From contig DJMN01000004.1 in the NCBI GenBank assembly GCA_002435385.1, positions 1-64,000 on the forward strand: a DNA stretch of 64,000 bases, read 5' to 3'. A program made the translations under genes and the position numbers. Positions 1 to 9,923 of this stretch are shown piece by piece. This DNA is from Patescibacteria group bacterium UBA6489. GTDB lineage: Bacteria; Patescibacteriota; Gracilibacteria; BD1-5; UBA6164. A model generated the notes under the pieces. It ran no database searches, was not told the DNA's origin, and worked only from the letters and a program-made list of their open reading frames with translations. Position 1 is the stretch's first letter; every line of letters starts with the position of its first letter.

Positions 1-79
1 AATTCAAATTCAATTGTTAAATTTATTTCTTATTGTTTACAGAGAATATACAAATTACCTAAAAATAATGCCAATAAAA

Positions 80-101
80 ATAACCGAGTTTTGCCTCAGT
101 T
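80..101 (-). terminator. Rho-independent terminator of the small secreted protein gene
   Basis: On the minus strand the stem ATAACTGAG / CTCGGTTAT (one G-T pair) with loop GCAAAA is followed by a T-rich tract. It lies 10 bases past the stop codon of the gene at 111-284. Confidence 0.7.
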
Positions 102-110
102 ATCTTTGTT

Positions 111-284
111 TTAGATGTTTATTTTTGAAAAACTGGGGAGTTTTGAGATATTACTATTTGGCAAATATTTAAAATATTTTTCACTTACAATCTCATACTC
201 ACACTTATCCTCCTCAGCAAACACATCTCATCAAATTCCAAACACAAAAAACAATAACACAATAAAACTAAAAATCTTCTTCAT
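111..284 (-). CDS. Small secreted protein, 57 aa
   Basis: I do not recognise a family. With UGA read as Gly the frame runs from ATG at 284 to TAA at 111. It begins with a typical signal peptide (MKKIFSFIVLLFFVFGIGG, then DVFAEED), leaving a short mature peptide of about 35 residues with one Cys. A second in-frame ATG two codons upstream (290) is also possible. A rho-independent terminator follows directly, which supports a real transcript. There is no homologue call to make; the protein is probably exported. Confidence 0.55.
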
Positions 285-302
285 AACCATATATTTAAAA
301 CA

Positions 303-341
303 TAAAAAAAAGAAGTATCTATTTAAAGATACCACTTTTTT
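303..341. terminator. Imperfect hairpin with flanking A and T runs
   Basis: AAAAAAGAAGTATC pairs with GATACCACTTTTTT (two mismatches) around a short AT loop. It lies between the HIT gene stop (381) and the start of the 57-aa gene, so it probably terminates the HIT transcript on the minus strand. Confidence 0.5.
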
Positions 342-380
342 AAAATCTTGTCAAAATATTATAATATTTTGTAATTCAAA

Positions 381-860
381 CTATTCCCTATAATTTCCCA
401 TTCACGGAATAATCCTCCTTATACCTCAAACCACATTTTCCCCAATATCTCACTTATACCTAGGAATTACCTGAATATGTAAATGATGAATAGTTCTACC
501 AGCAGCAACTCAATCATTATTACCAATATTATAACCTCAAGGTTTTACTTCTAATCAACCATGAAATAACATCCTTTTACAAAAAAAAACAGATTTATCA
601 CTAATATTATTTAAAATAATCTCATTATAAACCTCTTTCAAATCTGAATCTTCAATAATTCTTATCGTTCCTTTTATTGCATCTCACATAAATTCCCAAT
701 ACTTTCACTCCAAATCAAGCAAAGAAACAATATGATTTTTAGGAATAACCAGAGCATGACCAGGAGAAACAGGATAAACATCAAAAACTGAATAAAAATG
801 TTCATTTTCAAAAATATATCATCTATCTAACCCACAAAATAAACAATCTTTTTTCTTCAT
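381..860 (-). CDS. HIT-family (histidine triad) nucleotide hydrolase/transferase, 159 aa
   Basis: HIT proteins hydrolyse or transfer nucleoside monophosphates from dinucleoside polyphosphates and related substrates in the cytoplasm. The N-terminus has the CLFC pair common in bacterial HIT proteins, followed by a PVSPGHALVIPK segment that matches the family. The active-site segment is TIHHLHIQVIPRY, so the triad reads H-x-H-x-Q rather than the usual H-x-H-x-H; that variant is known in the GalT and Ap4A phosphorylase branches. Several TGA codons fall at conserved glycines. Translation starts at ATG 860 with no Shine-Dalgarno site and ends at TAG. A HIT assignment is safe; the substrate is not known. 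Confidence 0.88.
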
Positions 861-915
861 AATTTATAAATTACAAAAAATAATCTATATATATTCTAAA
901 AACAAAAACTATAAA

Positions 916-1692
916 CTAATACTTCTCATCTAAAAACACCACCTCTAAACCAAACTTTTCTTTCAAATGATAAGCCAGTAACTTTACTCAAATTTTCTCA
1001 GTCTCCCGATGTCATCAAATAAGAATAGACTGTCACAACTCCTTAGCTGCACATAAATCACTATGACTAGCCTCTCAAGTAACGTAAACATCATACCACA
1101 AATTACTAGCCTCCTTATATTCACTACCTGCCCCTCAACTAACAAAAGCAACAGACTTTATAAACTCTTTATCTCAAAAATTATACAATCTTTTCAAAAG
1201 CTGCATTCTCTCCGCATACGGAACAACTATATTTGAAATATGCATTTCCTTATTAAACCTAACACCATATCAAATATAATTACCATGATATTCACAAAAT
1301 TTTTCTATCTCATATTCTCACTCCTGAAATCAAAACATCCTAACAAAAGCCTTAGCAAGTCACATATTATTACCAACCTCACTATGAGCATCAAGAGGAA
1401 GATGAGAAGCATAAAGACCAATATCTCATCCCATAAGTTTTTTAATCCTCTGATATGGAACTCAAGTCAACACTTCCTCAAATCACCAAAAAATACCATG
1501 ATGAGCTAAAACCATATCAACATCCTCTTCTATAGCTCTATCAAATATATAACTAGTAGAATCAACACTATAACCTATTTTTTTTATCTCTTCCCTAGAA
1601 GTATCAACCTGCAAACCATTCTTAGACTTATCATTAAACTCAGATATATTCAAATACTCATCAAGATACCTTACCAACTCTTTTTTATTCAT
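916..1692 (-). CDS. NIF3-like dinuclear metal-centre protein, 258 aa
   Basis: Member of the NIF3/YbgI/YqfO family, cytoplasmic proteins with a two-metal site and an unsettled biochemical role (some act as GTP cyclohydrolase I type 2-like proteins). Visible family features: KNGLQVD near residue 25, LAHHGIFWG near residue 65 with the metal-binding histidines, LPLDAH in the middle, and the C-terminal GGHxETEKIGVKLLA block whose His and Glu complete the site. The x in that block is a CGG codon. The length is normal for the short form of the family. It begins at ATG 1692 and ends at TAG. Confidence 0.88.
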
Positions 1693-1775
1693 AAAAAACT
1701 CTTATAAAAATATTATGCCCATTATATAACTACTAAAATAATTTCAAATTTATCCAAAAACATTCTAGGAAAAAC

Positions 1776-3056
1776 CTACTCCACATATCACAACTTAATA
1801 CTAGCTAAATCTCAGAGAGACTTACTTATCTTATAAATTTCTTCAAGTATAAATTTTCTATACTTATCATCTGTTACTAGAAAAGTAGATCAAAGTCATT
1901 TAATAGATGTAGGAATAATCTCTATCTTCTGTATTTTTTTATTTTTTATAATAACATTAGCAATAATTCAATCTTTTGTCCTTCTTCAACGCTCTATATC
2001 AAAAATATAATCCCCCAAACTATAAAAAATAAACTTTCACTTATAATTTTCTATCCCCTGATACCGATGAGGATGGTGTCATATAACTAAATCAGCTCCA
2101 GAATCTATAGCAAAACGAGCATATTCTCTCTGCTTTCAATTTGGTCAATTTGTATACTCATCTCAACAATGCATATTATAAACAACTAAATCAACTCAAC
2201 CTTCTCTCGCTTTTTCTATTTCATTTTTTATAACATCTTTATCAAAAAAAGAGCTTCAAGCTTTATCCTCTCAAGCCTTATAAGAATTCGGCCAAACACA
2301 AGACTGTCAGATAAAACCTATTTTCAAACCACTTACCTCAAAAATTTTCATACTATTAGCTTCCTCTATATTTCTTCCTGCTCAGAAATAACCAATTTTA
2401 AATCATTCTAAATTAGCAAATGTATCCCAAATTCCCTTAACTCAATAATCTCAAATATGATTATTAGATAAATTAACTACCAGATTTTTATTAAAAGCCT
2501 TCAATCAAAAAAGATGCTTATAATCAGCTTTAAAATTATAAGTCTTATTCACAGCTATGTTAGGTTGATTTGTAACAGGATTCTCTAGATTTAAAACCAC
2601 CATATCTTTTTTAGATAAAAAATCCTGAGTTCATGAAAAAGAAAAAGAAAGTCCTTTTCTATTTATTTCATCTCAAACTCTTGATCAAATCATTACATCT
2701 CAGAGGAAAGAAATCTGTATTTCTTTATTTTCCTCTATTTTAAGTCTTTCCTTTTCTAAATTCTCTTCTCTTTCACTAATTATCTCGGTCATATTTTCAT
2801 TAGACCATCCTTTATTAATTACTTTTGTTTTTTTAGTATTTTCATCTAAATCCTTCTTTTCTGTATCTATTCTCAGAACATTAGCATTTGTTTTTTCTAC
2901 AACATTAGAGGTCCAATTATTCAAACTTTTAAAAGTTGAAAAACCATCACTATAAACCTCTGTATTTGAAATAAATAATACAGGAGTATTATCTAACTGT
3001 AAAAATATAACAACTCAAACTACAACTAAAGTCAGTAAAAAAATAAATCTCTTCAT
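1776..3056 (-). CDS. CapA-like metallophosphatase-fold protein with N-terminal membrane anchor, 426 aa
   Basis: CapA/PgsA-family proteins take part in poly-gamma-glutamate or capsule-type polymer production at the cell surface. Residues 1-20 form a membrane anchor or uncleaved signal. About 90 charged linker residues follow, then the CapA domain: SFLGDVMIGSR, VVLNLENPV, NLSNNHIGDYG, YNMHCGDEY, GHHPH-x-YQGIE and YSLGDYIFD, all typical in order and spacing. Most of the glycines in these motifs are TGA codons. The x after GHHPH is CGG; many relatives have Trp there. Starts at ATG 3056, ends at TAG. Confidence 0.87.
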
Positions 3057-3292
3057 AAAAATTAAACGGCTTAAAAATTTTATTTCCAAGCCATTGTATG
3101 ATTAGTTAAATAATTTCAAACTTTTATTGTGTTTACAAAAAAAGTTTTTAGTTTAAATATAATATATTTTCAAAAATTTGTATTTGAATATTGAGTTTAG
3201 AACCCCTTAACTAATTAAATTAAAACAATCCCCATTATCAATAGCCTTAAAATAAATTAACACAAAAAATTAATCCTATTTTCTAAAAATCA

Positions 3293-3322
3293 AAAAAAGA
3301 GTATAAATCTATACTCTTTTTC
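3293..3322. terminator. Bidirectional hairpin terminator
   Basis: AAAAAGAGTATA / TATACTCTTTTT is a perfect stem around AATC with A and T runs on its sides. On the minus strand it lies just after the 54-aa pilin gene. Confidence 0.7.
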
Positions 3323-3337
3323 ATAAATTCTTTCTTA

Positions 3338-3502
3338 TTAACTTCTTCCATCAAAAGATAAACTCTCTACTTCCTTACCTTCAACCTTTTCACCTCATCC
3401 CCCTACTCTAATTCCCAAAGAAACAACAGAAACAACAACAATTAAAGCCCCTATCAATAAAATAGTAATAATCTCAACAACAGTGAATCAACTCTTTTTC
3501 AT
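3338..3502 (-). CDS. Minimal type IV pilin-like prepilin, 54 aa
   Basis: A very short protein with a full class III prepilin signature: MKKSG then FTVVEI, a Glu at +5 of the mature chain, and about 20 hydrophobic residues (ITILLIGALIVVVSVVSLG). The rest is only about 25 polar residues, so there is no globular head. The Gly before the cleavage site is a TGA codon. It is probably cut by a PilD-type peptidase and placed in a type IV pilus or related filament. Its neighbour at 3662-4438 is a second prepilin. Minimal pilins of this kind occur in other bacteria; which filament it serves cannot be read here. Confidence 0.75.
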
Positions 3503-3584
3503 AACCACATTACAAAAAAATAATGACAAACATTATATCCCATTTAAATTTTTTAACAAATATTTTTCTTAAACCTAAATAAAA

Positions 3585-3612
3585 AAAGAACCAAATTTGA
3601 AATGGTCCTTTA
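3585..3612 (-). terminator. Terminator of the longer prepilin gene
   Basis: On the minus strand AAAGGACCA / TGGTTCTTT with an AT loop runs into a T tract, about 50 bases past the stop of the gene at 3662-4438. Confidence 0.6.
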
Positions 3613-3661
3613 GTTAAATTTATTTTTCTCCCTAAAACTAGGAAAAATTAGAAAAATAAAG

Positions 3662-4438
3662 CTAGTAATAATAAGGCAAGTCATCTCATCAATCAACAAC
3701 AACCTTACCAGAAACAAAAGTATCATAAGCATCTATTAATCACTCACTCTCTGAATAAACTATATTCAAAACATCTGAACTACTAAATCCTTCAACACTA
3801 TCAACAGTCAGAGTCAAACCATCATTTGAAACCTTTTTAACTTGAGTAAAACTTCTCCCATTTGTTATAAAATCTCATTTTTTGAAATAATTAGCCGTCA
3901 TATCAGTTATAACTATAAGATTATTTTCATAATCTACATCAGTTATATTATCATAAGAATACTCTTTATTATCTCTTGAATAATAAGTTCAAACAACCTT
4001 AGGCGATAAATTTCAATTGCCATTTTCCATAGAAGCAGATACCTCATATTTCCCCCCTCTCTTTGTTGTAATAGCTAATACATACTCTTTTCAACTAGGA
4101 TCTAAAAAATCATCACTTTTCACTCAAAGAGCAGTATAATTTGGACTTCCTACACTATAAATATAATCATCCAAAACCTGAGCATTATACCCAGCTAAAG
4201 AAATTTTTGATATCTTACTATTATTATTTTCAACAACAAATGACCTTAACGGAGTTCCCTGAGCATTTTCTGTAGTAATAGCACAAGAAACCTGACTTAG
4301 ATCACTAACTCTCTTAGTATTCCTTGAATCAGATGAACTATTTCACATAGATACACCTCCAGCAGTTCAAAGCATTAATGGAACAGCCATAATTACAACT
4401 AACTCAGCTAAGGTAAATCATTTTTTTCAAATCCTCAT
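3662..4438 (-). CDS. Type IV prepilin-like protein, 258 aa
   Basis: The N-terminus reads MRIGKKG then FTLAELVVIMAVPLMLGTAGG, a class III prepilin signal with Phe+1 and Glu+5; the cleavage-site Gly is TGA. The remaining ~220 residues are a soluble domain rich in Ser, Thr and Asn with only one clear Cys, and I see no named motif. It is followed by a terminator and the minimal pilin gene. Role: pilus or pseudopilus subunit, perhaps for adhesion or DNA uptake, as type IV filaments serve in related epibiont bacteria. The family is clear from the N-terminus only. Confidence 0.78.
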
Positions 4439-4515
4439 ATAACATATCTTAAAAATATAAAATTTAACAGAGAAATTATAATAGTTTTATTTCTTTTACA
4501 AATATTAAAAATACT

Positions 4516-5298
4516 CTATTTCAAAACCCCCCTTCAAGTCTCATAGCCTAACTCTACAAACTCACTAAGTTTATTAAAATCCAATATATCCAAATCTCCA
4601 AAATCAGGCCAAACAAAACTAATATTTTTCCCATCTGTATTCAAACTAACATCCTCATTTACCTTCATCATTAAAAGCACACTCCTCTTTATAATCTCAT
4701 AATTATTCCTCACAAAACCAGTTTTAAAATCAATTCATAAAAAGTTCTTCTTTTTCACTATCGTTCACTTTTTTATCTTCAAAGCAGAAACAGCAATCAC
4801 ATCTTCACTATCTAAAACTTCTATAGGTAAATTTTTCATAACACCACCATCAACATAAGACTCTCAATCAATAACCTTAGGAACAAAAATTCCAGGCAAA
4901 CTTATACTTGCCCTTATAGCATCAACCAAGTCTCATTTTTCAAAAAACTTAGACTCAGCAGTCTCTAAATTAGTAGCAACTATCTTTACAGGAATATTTA
5001 AATCTTCTATCTTCATATCTCCAAAAACATCTCTAAGTAATTTTTCTACTTTTATTCATTTCAAGAGACCAGTTCTAAAATCAGGGTCTCCCATGGTTAA
5101 AAAATTAACTCACTTAGCAAAATCCATGATTTCTTGTGAACTTTTTCATAAAGCAAACATTGCACCAATTATTGCTCACATAGAAGTTCAAGAAATTTCC
5201 TTTATCTTTATTCATTTTTCTTCAATATATCTAAGTACTCAGATATGTACAAATCATCTAGCTCAACCTCCTCACAAAGCTAATCAATACTCTTTCAT
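4516..5298 (-). CDS. Patatin-like phospholipase / acyl hydrolase, 260 aa
   Basis: The N-terminus carries the oxyanion motif LALGGGGARGFVHIGVL. The nucleophile elbow GTSMGAI (Ser about residue 43) and the catalytic-dyad block DGGVMKNLPIEV follow, as in bacterial RssA/YlbK-type patatins of similar length. It should hydrolyse acyl chains of phospholipids or neutral lipids in the cytoplasm or at the membrane. Three of the first five motif glycines are TGA, one of the clearest proofs of the code. Start ATG 5298 is chosen because the ATG further upstream is followed at once by TAA. No signal peptide. Confidence 0.9.
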
Positions 5299-5461
5299 AA
5301 ATAATAAATTATTTAAACATTAAAATACTTACTTAAAAATATTCTAAAAAACAAAAAATTCAAATAAATATAAACAATATTCCCGAGATTATAATTAGAG
5401 AATTATAAAATAAAAGACTCTTACTCCAATCCATTTAAATGCAGACTAAAATAGTCTAATG

Positions 5462-5506
5462 AAAAAAAGAGACGATCTATAACATATATAAACCACCTCT
5501 TTTTTT
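5462..5506 (-). terminator. Hairpin terminator
   Basis: AAAAAAAGAG / CTCTTTTTTT stem with a loop of about 25 bases, 12 bases past the stop of the coiled-coil protein gene (5518). Confidence 0.5.
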
Positions 5507-5517
5507 ACATTTTATAC

Positions 5518-6129
5518 CTAAAATATATTATTCAAATCACTCACTGTACCTTTTGATAACTCTTTAACTATACCTTTCTCTGCTTCTAAAATTTCACAAA
5601 GTTCAATAACTTTTTCCATTCAAAGTTCAAAATAATACATATCTACTGGATAAAGTTCTTCTCACTCTTTCTCTCCCATATGATAAAATAAAATCTGTTC
5701 ATCAGTAAACTCTATTTTAACAATCTTATCAGGATTAGTAAAGTTCCTTTTCATAAATTCGGTTATAACATAATTTCAATTATTTTTCATTTTTATAAAA
5801 ATATCTTCAAGACCACTAAATCTTCTATGAGAATACCCATTTAAAATATTCCTATATGCATTCAAGTCATTATGTTGAGTATCTCTAATTAATTGTTTTT
5901 TACTAGCTAATCTTTCAGTTATTTTTTTCTTCTCTTCCTCCATTCTTTGTAGTTCTTCCTCAATAATAGCTTGTTCTTCTTCCAAACTATCTATCACTCT
6001 TCTTCTGTTTTTTAAATCTATTTCTACTTCTTCAGATAAAGCTCTCATCCCCTCATCACTTGATAATAACTTGCATATCTCCTCCTGTGATAAATCAAAG
6101 ATACTTCTTCTACCTAATAAATCTTCCAT
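5518..6129 (-). CDS. Coiled-coil protein of unknown function, 203 aa
   Basis: No family recognised. Residues ~25-80 are a charged coiled coil (runs such as SLEEEQAIIEEELQRMEEEKKK). The C-terminal ~90 residues are acidic and look globular, ending in a stretch with YYFELGMEKVIELCEILEAE. There is no signal peptide, so it is probably cytoplasmic. Three TGA codons link the coiled-coil part to the C-terminal part, which a standard-code reading would miss. Starts at ATG 6129, ends at TAG. Confidence 0.65.
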
Positions 6130-6201
6130 ATATATTAATAAATAACTAAAATAACTAAAATAACTAAACTCAATTATATAAAAAAATACATATTGTCAAT
6201 A

Positions 6202-6236
6202 GTAAAATAAATGTTATAAAATAACATTTATTTTAC
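6202..6236. repeat. Perfect 16-bp inverted repeat with 3-nt loop
   Basis: GTAAAATAAATGTTAT and its exact complement flank AAA. It is far longer than needed for termination and lies between the coiled-coil gene start (6129) and the hairpin of the standard-code gene. It may be an operator, a terminator without a strong T tract, or the remnant of a small mobile element. Confidence 0.7.
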
Positions 6237-6320
6237 AAAAAGAAACTCATAACTGTAAGAATCTAACCTAAATTAATAGCCTACATTTTTATCTTTTGGC
6301 TTATTAAAAATGAAATAAAA

Positions 6321-6353
6321 AATTCCCCTAGGAGGGACACTCCTAGGGGAATT
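6321..6353 (-). terminator. Strong GC-rich terminator of the 6383-6706 gene
   Basis: Perfect 14-bp stem AATTCCCCTAGGAG with a 5-nt loop. On the minus strand it runs straight into TTTTTATTTC. It is about 30 bases past the TAA of the gene and is much GC-richer than the native terminators. Confidence 0.85.
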
Positions 6354-6382
6354 CAGTAACAAACGAGATGGATGGTAATACC

Positions 6383-6706
6383 TTATCCTCTTCGGCAATA
6401 TTTCTCAGCAAGCCAAAGAGCAATATCATCTTTTAAGCTTTGACTTAAGGGTAAGATTCCATCAATAGTCCTAACCACTCCTTCTCTCAAAAGTTGAGAA
6501 GCCTCAGCAAGTACCCCTCGAAGCTCTGAGTAATAAATTGCCTTATTCAGGGGGCGTTCAGGTTCTTTACTAAAAGAAACTGGAGGGATAAAATAATACT
6601 CCCTCTTAACAGGAATATAATACTCCCCCCTCATATCATGAGCAACCTCAGAAACTCTTATTAATTCTTGGTAAAGCAGTTCTCGAGCCTGTTCTACTGA
6701 CATCAT
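6383..6706 (-). CDS. Standard-code-type orphan gene, 107 aa
   Basis: No family recognised; a soluble, charged protein with no signal peptide or membrane segment. It differs from its neighbours in every compositional sense: visibly higher GC, frequent CTT, GAG and AGG codons, five Gly codons all GGG or GGA and none TGA, and several CGA codons, which are rare in the native genes. A GGGG Shine-Dalgarno lies ~8 nt before the ATG pair, and an 18-bp palindrome (6721-6738) lies just upstream. It has its own strong terminator. I infer recent acquisition from a donor with the standard code. If CGA is not Arg in this cell, the protein would be altered there. Confidence 0.8.
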   Translation of the reverse strand: MMSVEQARELLYQELIRVSEVAHDMRGEYYIPVKREYYFIPPVSFSKEPERPLNKAIYYSELRGVLAEASQLLREGVVRTIDGILPLSQSLKDDIALWLAEKYCRRG

Positions 6707-6720
6707 ATTTTTCCCCTTTT

Positions 6721-6738
6721 TAATATGTTTACATATTA
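6721..6738 (-). promoter_or_regulatory. Palindrome in the leader of the 6383-6706 gene
   Basis: TAATATGT-TT-ACATATTA, a perfect inverted repeat just upstream of the Shine-Dalgarno site. It resembles an operator. Another standard-code gene (19830-20117) has a comparable palindrome at the same relative place. Confidence 0.45.
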
Positions 6739-6806
6739 TTATATATTTGACATCAATTATATATTATTGAATAAAACAAAGAAATCAAATTTTTATAAAA
6801 AATTAT

Positions 6807-8114
6807 CTAAACCCTCACCAGAAATTCCGTTCCTATTCCTTCCTCACTCTTCATACTAATCTTCCAATTATTAATCCTAACAATCTTATCTACAATAGAC
6901 AATCACAACCCAACACCATCTTTATCCCTATGTGTCTTTACTCTATAAAATTTATCAAAAATCTTCTTATGTTCCTTCTTTGGAATTCCCATTCAAGAAT
7001 CCCTTACAATTATTTCAGGCTTTGAAACTATTACATTTATAGTACCATTATCCTTGTTATATTTTATAGCATTAGTTAGTAAGTTTGAAAATAAAATATC
7101 AAAATAATATTTATTAGAACTTATCTCAAAATCATCTATAACCTCCATCTTTAAATCAATACCTTTACTATTTATATCATTTTCCAAAAGATGAACCAAA
7201 TATTTCAACCTCTCTCACACTCAAAAAATTTCCTTATCTTTTGTAGAGGATAAACTAGATAAATCTCTCAAAGTCTCTATAAGTTTATTAGCTCTCTTTA
7301 ACTCTCAAATACTCTCAAGTACAAGTTCTTTATCATACTCTCAAGTCTTTTCAAGCAAACCGATACTACTACCAATAGAAGCCAAAGGGGTCTTCAACTC
7401 ATGCCCAGCATTATGTATAAAAGTATTCATCGCATCTATACTCTCTCAAACAGGCTTAAGTCACCTTTTAACCATAAAATATACCATAAAATACACAACC
7501 ACAGAAAACACAAACATAACTACAAAATACCACAACACATCCTTTTTAAAAGACTTAAAGCTATAATCCTCCTTCAAAAAAATCAACACAGTATATTTAC
7601 TAAGATCAATTCTTCAAATTACTCATTCATCTGTGTAAAAAATACCATCCTCATATCATTCCAGAACTTCACTATAATTTAAATATTTATAATCAGTTAA
7701 ATTAGTAAAAATAACTGAATCATCTGACAAAAAAATAAAATTCTCCTTAAAAACAATCAATCTATTTTTTATATCCAAAGGAATACTCTGAACAATATTT
7801 ATAGAATCAAGGTCAGAAATCAAAAAATCAATATCAGAGAAAATAGAATCTACTATACTGTCTGCATCAAACTCATCTGACATTTCAAAAGGATAATTTT
7901 CAATACTACGTTTATTCGTATTTATATATTCCATAATTTCATCATCTGACTGCTTTGAAAACTCCCTCAAAGAATCAAAATTATTTGCAACCTCTCTTTT
8001 TGAACTTTCATATTTAAAATAAGAAAATCAAATTCAAACAAGCAAAAAAAAGCTTACCAAAATTACAGTAAACATTATCGAAAGTTTCATCCTAGTCCTA
8101 TCTATATTCTCCAT
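6807..8114 (-). CDS. Membrane sensor histidine kinase, 435 aa
   Basis: Sensor of an OmpR-type two-component system. TM1 is at ~residues 12-28, an extracytoplasmic sensing domain covers ~30-165, TM2 is at ~190-210, and the dimerisation/phosphoacceptor block HNAGHELKTPLASI (phospho-His about 230) follows. The HATPase domain has an N box (NLLTNAIKY), G1 (VRDSGMGIP) and G2 (DGVGLGLSIV). Glycines in G1 and G2 include TGA. It ends at TAG. Its response regulator is directly upstream in the same direction with a 36-base gap, so the pair is an operon controlled by the box at 8970-8988. The four plus-strand secreted-protein genes to the right share that box, so the signal is probably envelope-related; the ligand is unknown. 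Confidence 0.93.
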
Positions 8115-8150
8115 ATTCAAAAATATTTCTTACTAAAAACATTTCTACAC

Positions 8151-8813
8151 TTATTCTAAAATATAACCTGCTCCTTTTTTTGTCTTTATAAAATCCTTTC
8201 AAAGTTTCTTTCTAAGATATCAAATATGAACATCTACGGTTCTTGAAAACATAAGCCTATCAAACTCTCCCCAAACTTCTTCTAAAAGCTCAACTCTATC
8301 AATTACCTCCCCCCTCTTCTTAACAAAATAATCAAGTAAATTGTATTCCAGACTAGACATATTTATTAATTCTCAATCCTTTCTAACCTCCTGTTTAGCA
8401 AAATCAACCTCTACATCTCATATAAGTAAATTTTTATCTTCTTTTTCCACAACTTGTTTTCTTCTCAAAACAGCATTAATCCTAGCAACAAGTTCATCAT
8501 AATCAAAAGGCTTAGCCACATAATCATCAGCTCACTTTTCAAGTCACTTTATTATATCATCAGAAGTATTACTGGAAGTTAGCATAATGATTGAAACATT
8601 ATTTCCCTTTAACCTAAGATTACCACAAAAATCTAATCAACTCTCTCATGGTAAATTTATATCCAGAATCAACATATCATAATCCTTCAATAACATTTTT
8701 TCTTTTGCTAACTCAACAGAAATTACCTTATCTGCTGAAAAACCTTTCATCTCTAGATATCTAGAAAGATTTTTCGCTAATATTTCATTATCCTCAACAA
8801 TAAGTATATTCAT
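8151..8813 (-). CDS. OmpR/PhoB-type response regulator, 220 aa
   Basis: The receiver domain (1-~118) has the acidic pair in LIVEDNE, the phospho-Asp in MLILDINLPG, the Thr/Ser in VIMLTSS, and Lys in DYVAKPFD. The C-terminal winged-helix DNA-binding domain ends RTVDVHIGYLRKKLGKDFIKTKKGAGYIL, given here only to its key residues RTVDVHI and GAGYI. This matches OmpR/PhoB family length and order. It forms an operon with the kinase at 6807-8114. A direct repeat (TTACAT, 11-bp spacing) precedes its own -10 box, suggesting autoregulation, and the same box precedes four neighbouring genes. Confidence 0.93.
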
Positions 8814-8956
8814 GATAAAAATTTATAAAATAACTACTTTGCTGAAAATAGATTAGTAAGCATAACTAGTCAACAGAGGGGTCCCCCCTTTGTAATTTTC
8901 TATTTTCCGATACTAAAATATAACTCAGTCACATTTTAAACTCATAATACATTTTA

Positions 8957-8988
8957 ATTATAAAAAATCAATGTAAGAATGATGTAAG
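8957..8988 (-). promoter_or_regulatory. Response-regulator box plus -10 of the two-component operon
   Basis: Minus strand: TTACAT and TTACATT 11 bp apart, then exactly 7 nt, then TATAAT. The repeat covers the -35 position, as in PhoB-type activation. It is the same architecture as the four boxes in front of 9081, 9924, 11413 and 12782. Confidence 0.75.
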
Positions 8989-9014
8989 AAAAAAAACAAA
9001 AAAAATTTTACTAT

Positions 9015-9047
9015 TCTTACATTCTCTTTACATTAGACTCATATAAT
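9015..9047 (+). promoter_or_regulatory. Response-regulator box plus -10, gene 9081
   Basis: TCTTACATTCT and CTTTACATT form a direct repeat of TTACATT with 11-bp period (9017-9034), 7 nt before TATAAT (9042-9047). Confidence 0.78.
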
Positions 9048-9080
9048 CGTTCTAAATTTTAATTTATTATTTATAATTTT

Positions 9081-9833
9081 ATGAAAAAAATCATACTTAT
9101 ATCAACCCTCTCAATATTAATGCTCTCAATATTAATCTTTTCAAGCATTATCTTAACACCATATCTAATTAACTTATTAGAAGAAAAAAAAGAAATACAA
9201 ATAACTCAAAATAAAATAATAACAGAAGAAGAAAAAATACTCAAAGAATTTGAAGATGAAATACACAAAACACTTGAAAACAGTTGAACAACTCAAAGCT
9301 GAAATATAAAAGAAGAAACAAAAAAAGTTGATACTTCTTCATGGAACACATACCAAAACAATAAATACAACTACCAAATCAAATTTCCAGAAGAATACTC
9401 AACTTTAGAATGAGGAAATGCAGAAAAAAATGAAATTATCCCAGTAAATGAAAATAGTGATAAAATTTATATATCAAATAAACCTTGAATGTTTTTATGT
9501 TGTGAACCAATATATTTATCAATAGAAACATTAGACGAATATAAAAAAGATTTAGAGGCATGAATACAACAATACATTACCAAAGAAGATAAAATAATAA
9601 ATAAATTATATTTTACATTTGCTTGAGAAAAAGCTTATAAAGTAGAAATAAAACCAATAATAGGTTGAATAAATAAAACGATAATACTAGTAAATCATGA
9701 TGATATAACATACCATATAACATATGATAATGAATGAATGTATGATGAAATCAGCAAAACTTTTAACTTCACCAATTTACAACCAGAAGAACTAAAAGAA
9801 ATAGAAACAAACACATGAAAAATAGAAGAATAA
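9081..9833 (+). CDS. Secreted or membrane-anchored protein, 250 aa, regulon member
   Basis: Residues 1-30 form a hydrophobic signal/anchor, then a Lys/Glu-rich stretch with coiled-coil character (~35-70). The C-terminal ~150 residues start with a YQNNKYNYQIKFPEEYS motif like the extracytoplasmic domain of many CPR lipoproteins (similar to PsbP-like domains), with a Cys pair in FLCCEP. No catalytic motif is visible. TGA is used throughout. The promoter carries the TTACATT repeat, so it is probably controlled by the adjacent two-component system. Function unknown; location is the cell surface. Confidence 0.72.
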
Positions 9834-9857
9834 AGTAAATCAAAAAATTTCAAAATT

Positions 9858-9889
9858 CTTACATTCTCCTTACATTGAAATTATATAAT
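9858..9889 (+). promoter_or_regulatory. Response-regulator box plus -10, gene 9924
   Basis: TTACATTCTCC-TTACATT (11-bp direct repeat ending at 9876), 7 nt, then TATAAT at 9884-9889. Nearly identical to the box at 11348-11379. Confidence 0.8.
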
Positions 9890-9923
9890 ATAAACACACA
9901 ATTTTATTTCTTAAATTTCGCTT

